A DNA stretch of 64,000 bases from Bryopsis sp. KO-2023 (taxonomy: Eukaryota > Chlorophyta > Ulvophyceae > Bryopsidales > Bryopsidaceae), in assembly GCA_030272585.1 (NCBI GenBank), contig BSYQ01000009.1, forward strand, positions 3,844,001-3,908,000. The letters are read 5' to 3'. Positions 14,201-24,521 of this stretch are shown here, in pieces; position 1 is the stretch's first letter; every line of letters begins with the position of its first letter. The position numbers were made by a program, and so were the translations under genes. The notes under the pieces were generated by a model, which was given only the letters and a program-made list of their open reading frames with translations, was not told where the DNA came from and did not search any database.

Positions 14201-14960
14201 GTCCAGTTTTAAGCGATCGCTCGCAGCAGAAACGGAATCCATCCTGGCATCAGGGGGAACCGGTAAAACACCCCGCTTAGTTCTATTCAAGTGCTGGACT
14301 CTATGGCAAAACACCTTTCATACATTTTGATATTGTGTACACCTTCTCCCCTTTTTATAGCTCTTTCATATTTGTCTCACAGGCGCCCTGCATATCCATT
14401 TCTTGTAGTTGAAATGGCTGAGTTTGGTTTTTACAGAGACCCTAGCGTACACCTCTGAGTCGGGCATTGAGGAGAACAAGGCGCAGAACACGCTTAGGAT
14501 TTTGTTCGGGATATCCGTCCCGATCTTTTGTGTCTTCATCCTCATGAACTTCTTCATGGCTATTCTCGGCGACGCTTTTGGAAAAGTGAAAATACATCAA
14601 GAAACCGGCCGCACGACAGAGCTGAAAACTCTTATGGACCCCCGACTCCGCTGTGTGAAAATCACACTGCATTCCATTTTGGAGAAGCATCGTCGAGAAA
14701 AGAACATCCTCTACAAGCGAAAGCTCTCTTCCCAAGGAAGTGGAGGGCGGATCACTGCGTGGCTGGCACCCAACAGGGCGCAGAGATGCGAGAAAGCGGC
14801 TCAGGGTCTAATAAACGACATGGTATGGGGTGCTTCTTGGGCTCGAGATGCAGTGCGCCAAACAGAGCGAGACATGTCCATATTGACATCAAATTCGAGG
14901 GTTGCTGGGGCGTGGGCGAATCACCTAACTAAACGACTTAGAGGGATGAGGAGAACGTAG
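5285..14960 (+). CDS. LRR / Pro-rich / Ig-like polycystin-type channel protein
   Basis: Predicted polycystin (TRPP-family) cation channel with a huge wall-type ectodomain. Exons: 5285-5532, 5670-5951, 6207-6425, 6754-6876, 7697-8443, 8605-8701, 8939-11785, 11893-12373, 12494-13006, 13179-13451, 13717-13883, 14070-14262, 14437-14960; all phases agree and sum to 2,237 aa. Order: basic cytosolic head; TM1 ~80-94 (ALIVVCLVCVLAC); plant-type LRRs ~100-250 (LTGTLPSSWSRLTTLTKIDL, SLSGPLPDQW); Pro-Ser rod ~291-540; Cys-rich ectodomain ~573-1520 with Ig-like modules carrying D-x-D-G-x-D-L-T-D-R-V; helical segment; polycystin domain ~1600-1810 (YGFIHD, FGITVVAYNPRMEVF); TM2 ~1819-1841, TM3 ~1882-1905, TM4 ~1971-1992, TM5 ~2014-2035, S6 ~2085-2111 (CVFILMNFFMAILGD). 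That is six helices, as in PKD2, so LRRs and rod sit in the TM1-TM2 loop. The pore stretch (~2036-2080) is divergent and lacks the usual LGD filter, so conduction is uncertain. ATG 5285 is the first in-frame start seen. Confidence 0.85.
7697..8443 (+). repeat. Pro-Ser coding low-complexity tract (rod exon)
   Basis: A 747-bp exon of imperfect CCNCC(A/T) repeats encoding about 249 residues, nearly all Pro with Ser, His, Asn and Thr (SPPPPHPPSP-type units). There is an uninterrupted poly-Pro stretch in the middle (~7965-8200). The plus strand is almost free of G. Such rods resemble extensin, LRX and pherophorin linkers that are hydroxylated and O-glycosylated in the secretory pathway; that modification is inference. 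Long open frames on the other strand (Gly-rich, Val-Ala-rich) are by-products of this composition. Confidence 0.9.
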
Positions 14961-16330
14961 ATGTTAACATAGACAAATAGTTCAAAATTCTGAAGCTCAG
15001 TTGTGTCTCTGCGTCTTCTGACATCAAGTGTGCGATGGAAAGAACGAAAAGGACAAACTCCAGGAAAATGTTTTCTGGGTGTTTTGTTCATCGTCCCAAA
15101 TGCTTTCGGATCCACAAGCGAAGCCTGAAACCAAATGCCACAAGGACTTCGAATTGTTTGGGAAGAGAGAAAAGAAATTTTTCAGAATCATGGAATGACA
15201 GAGCCTCTGCAACTGTTCAGCTACACTTTTTTTTGTATGAAAACGAAGAGCCGAAGTCCCCGCACATATCTCTCATTAACTCCCCCCTAAATCGAATAGA
15301 TTTCTGTACAATCAGTACTGGCCTCCTCATAATCTACGTACTCAGGATCCAATCGCCACACATCTTGCTGCCCATCTTGTTTTTTCTTACTAGCAACACT
15401 GGCGCCAACTCAGGCAACCAAACTTTCTGGAAAAGGGGATCACAAATCTGGAACAGACATCGATGTCTGGATGTAACACCCATCGAGTATTACAATCCCA
15501 CACCTGGGATGTTGTACCCACAGCCAAAAGTGATTGGTGGGGTCGAGGGTTTCTCAGCAGGTAGTGCACAAAGCCGCTAGTCAACTCTGGACGTGAGTTG
15601 TTGAAGTTAAAAGTTTCACCACTCGGTCCTGAATTTGGGAACCATTTTGGGGACACCCAAGTTTTTCCAGGATATATATTTCGTTCCGACTCTGCCTCCT
15701 GGCCTTTGATGGGAGGGCGATAATGTCTTGCACTTGAAACAAAAATTGGGCCATTTTTTGATTTTATGGGCCGACAGTTTTTTTAAATATGGGAGAAGTG
15801 TTTTTTTGATTTGGAACAATCATTGGGGTTTTGGATTGGGCCAGGAACAAAACAAGGGCAAAAATCTGCACTTTTTTCAATCCAGCTGTGGAAACATGGT
15901 CTCGGTTATTATTCACAGTTTTTTTTGGAAAGTCTTGAAAGTGAAACGAGGGACTTGGTTTTTCGAACAATATGTAAATTAATGTCTGGGAGAGACAGAG
16001 AGAATTTACCATTGTTTTTGTTTAACAGAGGTGGCCTAATTTTCTGTTTATTTTATTATGCACCAAGGAGATGTATTAAATAGCATTTTTTTCAACCATT
16101 TATTTGGATACAATCCACTGTCCCTCAATCAAATTTGCACACACACAAACCCACATTGAGCTGGCACAGTATCAAAATGTAGGAGGTGAATTCCATGTAC
16201 ATCCAAGGATGGAATTCATTACAACAGCCAGGTTTGTTCAAATTTGATCTTGAAAAAATTCCCATACCTCCAAAAAAACAGAATTCTGGGAAATCTACCT
16301 CTTTTGAAAAAAGAAATAAGTAATGAACTT
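14961..16330. other. Intergenic, no supported gene
   Basis: The only longer open frame (15035-15580, plus) has no recognisable domain, no good splice context and an ordinary non-coding look. Likely 3' flanks of the two converging genes. Confidence 0.5.
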
Positions 16331-17535
16331 TTAGCACTTGCAGGATTGATTGGAACCGTTTTCCCTCCACCCCTCGACAGAACCAATGTTGTTTCTGCTG
16401 TAATTTCCACAGAAACTGTCGTTCTGAACGCCGCAGCAGGCGGCGGCATCGCCGGAGCAAACGGGCCACCTCTGGGCGAAAGTCTCCGCATTGGCGTCGG
16501 CGTCGGCACTGCTATCCCCCGAAACATCGACGTTGGTGTTGGCGTTGGCGTCGTCCTCCTTGGTATCCACTTGAACATCGGCCACGGCTCCCGCACCAGT
16601 CTCGGCACGATCTGGAATCGTAAAACGGCATCCTTACTACCTCTTCTAAAAGAAATCTTTTCATTACCCAGGCGATGCTGTCTGAAACAGGAACTCACTG
16701 TTGACAGTGAAGGCGATGGCTTCCCCAATGGCCTCGACCACAACTGTTGCGACGACCCTTGCTGTGGCCTCCGAGGTGGCTTTGGCGAATCCTTGGGTAG
16801 TCGACAGTTTGACCTCCACATTCGCGGTGGCTCGCACGATCGCAGCAGCCACGTCCTCGGCGCGCACAGCGGATCCAGCAAAGTTCTCCCCGTTCACGGC
16901 GTCGGCAACGGCGCCAGCAATGGCCTTACCGAAGATCTCGGCTTGGGCTTCGGCGCTCGCCCTGCAAGTCATCAACCAGCAACAAGAAATCATCCAGCAT
17001 GGGTAAACGAGGGAATGTTTTTTTGTCGAGAGGACGCAACGAACGCTCCGACATACCTGGCGCGGGACTGCGCCTGCCCATTCCCCTCCACGAAAACGGA
17101 CCCTCCGGCTTTTGCCCAGGCCTCAGCAAATGCCTCTCCAACTTCACGTGCGGCAGCACTGGCGATGGCATTCGCGTCGCCGCCTTCCGCCCTTGCTTTT
17201 GCGAAAGCCTCGGCCACGAGGTTCTTAGCACTCGAACCGGAGCTACCCTGCACGGATTGACACGCTCCGTCTCAGCAACACGTTTTCCCTCGAAATAATG
17301 TACGAAACGAAAGAACCAAACTCACTCCCGAAGACGAGAAGGAGGTTGAGATGGCAACGCTGCGGTGCAAGGTCCTGGCACCTGAGCGACAAACACCAAG
17401 ATCTCACAACGAAATCACCACCACCTTCCCCTCGAAAAAAAAAATATGATCAAACCACAAGCGTTACTTACCGGAGACCAAGGCAACGCCCATGAGGGCC
17501 AAGAAAATTACTGCGCCGACTCTTTGCATGGCCAT
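16331..17535 (-). CDS. Secreted Ala-rich protein with Cys-rich C terminus (284 aa)
   Basis: No family recognised. Exons (minus): 17472-17535, 17326-17381, 17057-17247, 16699-16961, 16331-16611; phases agree and the frame closes at TAA 16331-16333. Residues 1-21 (MAMQRVGAVIFLALMGVALV) are a clear signal peptide. The centre (~45-195) is built of Ala-rich amphipathic segments such as AKNLVAEAFAKARAEGG, AFAEAWAKAGG, AEIFGKAIAGAVADAVNG and ARVVATVVVEAIGEAIAF, which look like degenerate internal repeats. An acidic Asn/Asp stretch follows, then a Cys-rich tail (VCSGDAAACCGVQNDSFCGN ... CKC). Secreted and probably disulfide-bonded. The gene at 42245-43645 has the same plan and shares the word RASAEA, so the two may be distant paralogues. 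Possibly a matrix or adhesive component (inference). Confidence 0.8.
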
Positions 17536-18952
17536 GTTGCCCCGATATATTTCAAAAAAGTATTTCGGTCTTTGAAAAGATCACAGCAACAAGCCTCAAC
17601 GCTTGGGAAAGAAAACGATTACAGAAAGAAGAAAACTCAAGAGTTTTTTTTTTGTGATCAAAACCCGAGCGGAGTTGGTATTTGTATGTGGCTGCCACCG
17701 AAAAAGTGTGATGGTTGGTCGACTGATGGCGATACGACGTCTTTTCAACCGATGCCTCCGCGATCTCCCCCAGCTCTTTCAAATCAAATCAAATCATGAT
17801 TACACGAATCATGATTACCAGTCAATTTTCTAGTTTTCTTGGGGGTGTTTTTTCTAATTTGTTTTTTTTTTTTAATCTTCTAGGTTTTCAAACTTGGTGG
17901 TTGCTCGTTGGTGGATTACACGAAGAGTCCGTTCAGACTCCCCAAGCTTCTATTGCGGAAAAATCGAGAAACCCGTCCAAAAAACGAACAAACAAACAAC
18001 CAAACAACCAAACAAACCAAACCTTCAAATGTTATCAGAAGAACCAAAACCTTTGTCACCCCTATTGAGAGAATAATAATTTCCAGCTCTTTCACCAACA
18101 AGAATGAATACGTTCTGGACCAGTCAACCCGAGACCATGTTTTGTGACAAAACTTTTGTCCCCATCTTTTGGAGCAAAAAAGTGCGAAAGGTGTTGGGAG
18201 ATGGGTTGCCTCCACATATAGATTTTCTGGGAAAGCTGGTGCTTACAACACACACACAGACACACAAATATCCCACCACCACCACTCATCTTCAAACATT
18301 GTTTTTTGATTATCGCATCACAAACTATTGTTTTCTTCCCCTTTTTCTCTCTTGCCAAAATTTGAGAGTCATCTCGCATCTTTCTTTTTGTATTTTTAAA
18401 ATATAAATAGATTCATCTACAGCCAAAGTATGAACCCAAGCCAAATCCTTTCTTGTTTGTCTCACTTTTGCATGTTCCCTCAACCCCGAATAACATTTTT
18501 TTTTCTGTATTTATCTGTATGTTTGCAGAAATTTGATCCCATGCAAGCAGTCTGTTTAAAAAAAAAAAAAAAAAGTTCATCCCTCCATGATAAGAAAAGG
18601 AAAAAAAAAAATGTATTTCTCTCTCTGCCAAAACTTTTCGTTTCTTTTTCTTTTTCCCGTTACTTTTTTTTCCCTTTGCTGGAAGAAAAACAGACAAGAA
18701 CCCTAATCCCCCCATGAAATCAAGAAGATATTGAAAACCGCTGAAGAAAGCATAATGACCCCTCCCAAAGAAATATAAACACACACACGTGCAAAAAAAA
18801 ACCAAAACAGAAATAAAGCCAGAACTTCATTGTGAAACGTCCAGGCCATATGACGGAAAAAAAAAAAAAAAACGACGATGACGACAAGCGGAATAAACCC
18901 CAGAATTAGTCATGATTAACAGATAAAAAAAACCTGCACAAAATTAAATATT
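17536..18952. other. Intergenic, AT-rich with homopolymer runs
   Basis: Upstream of the Ala-rich secreted gene and downstream of the Kelch gene. Many A and T runs (for example around 18555-18610 and 18855-18875). No coding exon or RNA gene seen. Confidence 0.5.
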
Positions 18953-21900
18953 CTAGTTCCCATCGACCAAGAAAACATCCGGGTGGTCGACATCGAAGAA
19001 AGCTTGGACCTCGTCCGTTTCGGGGCAATCCACCGATCCTTCTTCTTCCCCATCCACGCAAATCGCATGACCACCGAACAAAAACACCACCCCATCCACG
19101 TGAGCAGCGGCGGTCCTGAATCTGGAGAACAGGAGGGGTGCCTTTTCGATCCAAACGTCGTGTTCGCCGATATACTCTTCGACGAAATGAGTGGCGACTT
19201 GGGTGCGCTCCCCACGGCTGTGGGTTTCCCCTCCGATGGCCAGAAGGCGATCTCCCGGCAGGGAAATCAGGGCCTTGTCCCCACGAGCGTTGGGCAGAGG
19301 AGCCAACGCCTCCCACTCTTCAGATTCCTGCATCGGAGAATATCAGGCTAAATGTGGGTCGCGAAAGCAGTGATATGCATCCCAGACATGTTTTTGAGCA
19401 TCTGTGGATCTGGCCAAACCGCCTCATTGTGGGGCAAACCACCAGCATTAGTCATAAACGATCTGCTGCTCAAGGATTTCTGTATTGTGGATTTCTGGGG
19501 GGAACACTATCGTGCAGGCCAGCTTCACAGCAATGACAGGGTTTCTGGAAACCAAACCTCGAAGCCCCCCCTCCCCGACATTGAATGAATGTCTACTCAC
19601 CGGATTGAACGCCTCCACCTCGTCCCTGAAAGAATCGCTCCTCCATTGGTTTTCCTCGTCGTAGTAGCCTCCCACCACAACGAACCGGCCGTCGAGGGCT
19701 GCAGCTTTGCAATCTCCACGGGGAGTGGGCAGCTCGACGCCTTCCTCCCATTCGCTGCCCTTTTCGAGGTCCAGCACCTCGACGGAGCCCAATGTCTCGC
19801 TGAAACCGGTGGGCCAGCCCCCAGCGATGTAGATTTTCCCATCCACGTACGCTCCGCAAAAGTCAGACCTGTGGGAGGGTAAGACAGAGGGTAATTTTCG
19901 AAAGACTGAACAGCTTCACTGTCGAGAATGAAAATCCAAATGCATTTGGGAAAACAGGATCTGGGACGGTGATTTTATTCAAGGCTACAAACCCTGAGCA
20001 ATATTGTTAAAATAATACTCTTAATTTTTTAATTTTAATTTTTTCTTTTGGGGGGATTGCAGGCTTCTCGTAGTGACATGTGGCATCAAAAATGTTGGTT
20101 TGCATCAGAAGAGAAAACAAAATGTAGAAACAAAAGTATTCGGAAAATATCTGGGGATTGATTTTTTATGTCAGTCACTCCGGGAACCTTTTCTTATTAC
20201 GAAAAGGAACCATACTTATTATTTTTTTGGGCTGTATTTCTTTACAGCCCACAAAACGTGAACTGGAAACATTTGGGGCCTGGCTTTTTTCAATTTGAAA
20301 TCGGGAAATCTGCAATCGGGACACATGCAAAAAACGAAATTTCCCACACCAAACGAACCAAAATGAAAGTCACATGACAACACGCACACAGGCACACAAA
20401 CACAACCCCCCCCCAAAAAAAAAGACAACAAAAAATTCACCTTGGTGTGATGATCTCTGGACCCTTGGACCACTTCTTGGTTTTGATATCCAAAATGTGG
20501 ACCTTTCCGGAGGCATCCGCATCCGCCACTTCCATGCCACCGATCAAGTACAGTTTTCCTGCATCTCCATCGGGAACATATACTTGGACGAAACGAGTCA
20601 ACGTCACCGGCATTTTCGGACCCTTCGAGAAGGAGTTCAAGAGGGGGTCAAAGATGGTGATGTCGTCGGTGGCCTCGCCAGCTTCATCGTTGCCTCCGAC
20701 AATGTACACCAAATCACCCACAGCTGCCACCTGTAAGCCGAAGAGGGGCATGAAAACAGCATCCCAAGGCAGCGATTTTTAATTTTTTTTAATTATACTA
20801 AATAAAATTGATTAATTAATTAATGATTGATGAATTGATTAATAATAATCATTTCAGGACTTTGATTTCAAAATTTGAAAAATAAAGAAGGGGGGGGGGG
20901 TCGAAATTGCAGTGGGAAAATATCCTCCAGTGGGAAAACGAAATGATGGAGAATAACAGAATCGAATGCAGAATGCATGGCCTGGTTTTAGATGTGTGTA
21001 CCAATTTCATGATCTTCTAATGTCCAGAAAAAAAAACCTACAAAGCCAAAAAAGCCCCTCCCCCCCAAAAAAAAAAATCTTGTTGCTCAGTGAGCACAAT
21101 TAAAAAAAATGCAATTGTAAAGCGTAGCCACAGGGTTTTTTTTTTGCCGCTGTATATTTCCGTACATGATGATCGCTCCTTTTGAAAGGGAGATTTCCAC
21201 GGAGTGACCAATATCCAGTGCCTTGAAACACAGGGCTGATGGAGGAGGTGTCAGCCTTTTCTGGGATCGAGCTGGTCAGCTTGAATTCCTGCAGAAAAAC
21301 CGTCCAGAAAATTCTTTGAGGGAAGCTGTATCGACACAGCACATCCGGAAACTACAACTACAGGGACCTTTAACAAAAAGAAAAAACGCTGAAGGGTGGT
21401 AGCGTTTCTTTCTTTCTTTGTAAAAAAAGAAAAAAAAAGCAAGTGCCTTGGCTAGACTAGAGATTCACTTATAATTCGCTTAAAAAGATGTTATTCAAGA
21501 CTTTTGGTCTTTGTTTTTCAATTATTAATTCTAGATGCCCAAAAAAATCTGATGGACTTGCCTAATTCCACAATTTTTTTGGTAGAACTCAATAATTCCC
21601 ATGAAGTTGTTTTCCAGAGCACATGTGGAAAATTCTCCTTCTCTTTTCTGTAGAGGGAAGAATAACCAAAATTAAAATTAAATTAAAATAATACGCATAC
21701 ATATGTTCAAAACTAACCTTGGTGGTACCGGCATCCGAGTCTCCCGAAACCACTCCTCCAGTCCCACCCATCTTGAGTTTATCGATGTCGTCGTGATTTT
21801 CCGTGGCCAGCGTTCCTGCCCAAATCAACATTCCAGCGCACACTACGAATAGAATGCTCAGGACCACGACGGCCACCACCAACGCTTTGAACAACTGCCT

Positions 21901-21969
21901 GAACTTCAAGAATCCCTCCCTGGTGAAAGGTTGGGCTTCGAGGTCGATACTGAGCGTCTTGCCGTCCAT
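18953..21969 (-). CDS. Membrane-anchored Kelch-repeat protein (~465 aa)
   Basis: Exons (minus): 21718-21969, ~21558-21647, 21166-21288, 20441-20730, 19601-19868, 18953-19327. The second exon needs a weak GTCC donor; the other borders are canonical, and the total of 1,398 bp closes the frame. A short basic head is followed by one strong membrane helix at ~26-52 (ALVVAVVVLSILFVVCAGML) with no signal cleavage context, so a type II single-pass protein with the Kelch part lumenal or extracellular is likely. From ~145 to the end come Kelch blades with the diagnostic Gly-Gly pairs: RSDHHVAAVGDLVYIVGG, LYLIGGMEV, GKIYIAGGWP, GRFVVVGGYYDE, DRLLAIGGET, GVVFLFGGHA. About six blades fit one beta-propeller. 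Kelch propellers bind proteins or glycans; the partner is unknown. No enzyme motif seen. Confidence 0.85.
20406..20423 (+). repeat. C(9)A(9) junction tract
   Basis: Nine C followed directly by nine A, in a Kelch-gene intron. Further poly-C-to-poly-A junctions are at 21060-21077, 50308-50341 and 54414-54436, and the reverse form T(25)G(17) at 55493-55534. Confidence 0.85.
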
Positions 21970-24108
21970 CGTGTTTTTTTTTGGCTGGGGGAAAAGCGTT
22001 TTCGGATGTGGAGTGCAGTTCTAACGCAGAACTCCGTCCCAGAACTGCGGAAAGGTGGACGAAGGAGGTAAACCCAAAGAAACGCGGCGCGTGAAAGAAC
22101 TTGGACCACAGATGGGAAATATGAAGGCCCCGACTCGATTGTACGACCAGAGTCGTACGCCCAAAAATGCTTGAGCTGCAGTTTTGTGTGTATTTTTCTC
22201 CTTGTCAATTCCTGTGGCTTTGATACTTTTTCAAGGTCATTTGATGGTTTGTCATCAAGATAGGCAATTGGCAGCCTCTCAATTGTTCAAAACATAGATA
22301 ATACAGGAAACATTCCAACAATTGAACCGCCAGGCGGCGAGGCAAGGTGTTGCTTGTGCATATTCAATTGCGCAATTGTGCATAAGGTTTTTTTCTTCTT
22401 TTTTATCTTCTTCTTCTTCTTTTTTCCCTTGTTCCAGCATCATGGAGGGTGACAGCTCTGTTTGTTTGTTTGTTTGTTTGTAATTATTGATTGATAATTA
22501 TGTAATTATGTTATGTTATGTTATGTTATTGTTGATTGATTGATTGATTAGATGGTGTGCATGCAATTGCGTCAATAACATCGGATGTGGGAATTTTGCT
22601 CAGTACATTTGAATATTGTCCAGCCACCAGTTTCCCTCTGGGTGCCCATCTGGGATCGCCCCAACCCCGATAACGAGGGTGGTTTGCTGAACGGCTGGGT
22701 GTCGACTATTCGATACCAATTCGCCCTTCTGTTCCACATAAGCAAAATCGATGCGTTCATGAAACGAGTTCATCTGGTCCCGACTGCAGTTTTCGTCGTC
22801 TTTGAACGTTTCACGCCAAGTTTGGCAGTTCCCCTCAAACAGTCACACTCATTCCTCCCCGCCAAAAAAAATTTAAGAACTGGTTTAAGGAAAGAGCATT
22901 CCCTTTCCGAATCGCCTGGTATCGCTGGCACGTGCCAGCGGTGGCCCCACCAAGTTTTCAAAGTCTTCGTTCACTCAGCGGGTCCCCTCAGCGTTCGAAG
23001 AAGGAAACGAGATAGCGATGGGTCGGACGCGCGCCCGATTTCTAGATCGACCGCCACAAGTCGATCCCTACACGTCTAAGTCAAACCTTCGGGAAGCATA
23101 TATGCGCAAGGCCAGTGACAGCGCTGAGTCTCGCAACACTGTCCGCGTTTCATACCAGATCCCACTATCGGTGTTTTTGTCTCCCTGGTTTCTTCCCGTG
23201 TGCAGGGCGTTCCCTCGTCAGGCGGTGAACTGCTTACTGAACAACACTTCATCGAGGTATGAGTTTGGCCATGATAGCAACAACTATTGAGGCTTTACGA
23301 ACTTGATAAGTTGTTTCGCGCGTTACCCCCCCTCCTTTTTTTTGGAATTGGAGGGGGGGAATCATGAAAGTTTGTAAAATAGGGCGAAGTAATCGAATTT
23401 TGAAATTTTGAAAGCGGCCCGAGCCTTCTTATCCTGTGAGGATGCTAAATATGCCTTCTTTCCGGTCAATTACCCTCGGGGTGCTTCTGTGGGGGGACCA
23501 TTCTAAATTTCTGTCAGACCCGCACGCTAGGGTTGACGTGGAAAGCCTTACTACAAAATGAGTTTCTCCAAAAACGATCATTCCGAACGTACGAGCATTG
23601 TACCGCAACATTTCTGTGTCAAACCTATCCACTTTCCTTGCAGCCCTGCAAATTCGAACGAGATATCAAAGTGGTTCTCTTCCACGTTCATGACGGCGAG
23701 CATAAGTCTCTTCAGCGTCCTTTAACGTTGAGATTTTGTTATTTTATGATGGATTGAAGGACTCTCTTGTTGAAACTTTCGATATTGTGGTCTTTTTGGA
23801 AATAGTCAGCAGTTCCTTGGATATTTTTAAGGAAATTAATCCATTTTGACTCATTTTACAAAAACATCCGTTTTACAACATCCCCCCCCCCCTTCAAAAA
23901 AAATAGGATCGTTATGTAACGCGAAACAACATATCAAATCCGTAAAGCCTGAGATGTTGGTCGCGTGAGGCCAGCAAGAGTGTAGGTACGCTGGTACGTA
24001 CCAACTCGCCAACGGCGCGATCCACGCGACTCGCCCGCCTGGCGTCCCCTCATGCCATTGAAAATTCTATACTAAGCAACGCTCGAGATTCCTTACGAGG
24101 CTTCCTTC
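21970..24108. other. Intergenic, left flank of the retrotransposon nest
   Basis: No supported gene. A cluster of simple repeats lies at ~22460-22555 (GTTT)n, (TTATG)n and (GATT)n. Open frames at 22585-23079 and 23533-23757 have no recognisable domain or splice-consistent extension. The first ~100 bp left of the Kelch ATG are its likely 5' region. Confidence 0.5.
22460..22555. repeat. Microsatellite cluster
   Basis: Three adjoining simple repeats: GTTT units, then TTATG units, then GATT units, within about 95 bp. Confidence 0.85.
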
Positions 24109-24170
24109 CCCATTAAATCACTTAGTTTGCTTCTTTTCCTTTCCCGAAACCCAATAATAATTTGAATGCC
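24109..24170 (-). repeat. Split direct repeat B2
   Basis: 62 bp, begins CCCATTAAATCACTTAG on the plus strand; same sequence as B1 at 24445-24506. Outer (3') end of the element in its own orientation. Confidence 0.9.
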
Positions 24171-24290
24171 TTACACTTGCTTTGATCGTTCGTTCAAACA
24201 TCTCACAAAATCTGTCCCAATAATACTCTAATAATACTTAATACCTAACAAGAGAAACAAACTAAGGGGATCCAAATCTGGGTGGGTGGG

Positions 24291-24453
24291 AGAAAACGAG
24301 ATGAAACTACAGCTCCCAACTGTGAATAAATACTAACTGCTGCTCAAAAGCACACTGCCAGCCTATCACATCTTGGAACTAGTCTTTTCCCACCCTGGAG
24401 CCGAGACTCACTCGTTCTTTAATCTCCTCTACTTAATGTAACGTCCCATTAAA
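24291..24453 (-). repeat. Split direct repeat A2
   Basis: 163 bp, same as A1 at 37428-37590 apart from one substitution (CGTTC versus CGTTA near the right end). Overlaps B1 by the 9-bp core CCCATTAAA. Confidence 0.9.
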
Positions 24454-24506
24454 TCACTTAGTTTGCTTCTTTTCCTTTCCCGAAACCCAATAATAATTTG
24501 AATGCC
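24445..24506 (-). repeat. Split direct repeat B1
   Basis: 62 bp, same as B2. Lies directly 3' of the recombinase ORF in element orientation and shares its first 9 bases with A2. Confidence 0.9.
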
Positions 24507-24521
24507 ATATGTCCCACTAAC

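Noticed and set aside
15035..15580. 181-codon plus frame after the channel gene
   Set aside because: No domain, no compositional coding signal, and no splice-consistent partner.
21531..21565. GC-AG donor (AG|GCAAGT) for the second Kelch-gene exon
   Set aside because: It matches the consensus well, but joining it to the next exon leads to an immediate stop; the weaker GTCC donor four bases later keeps the frame.
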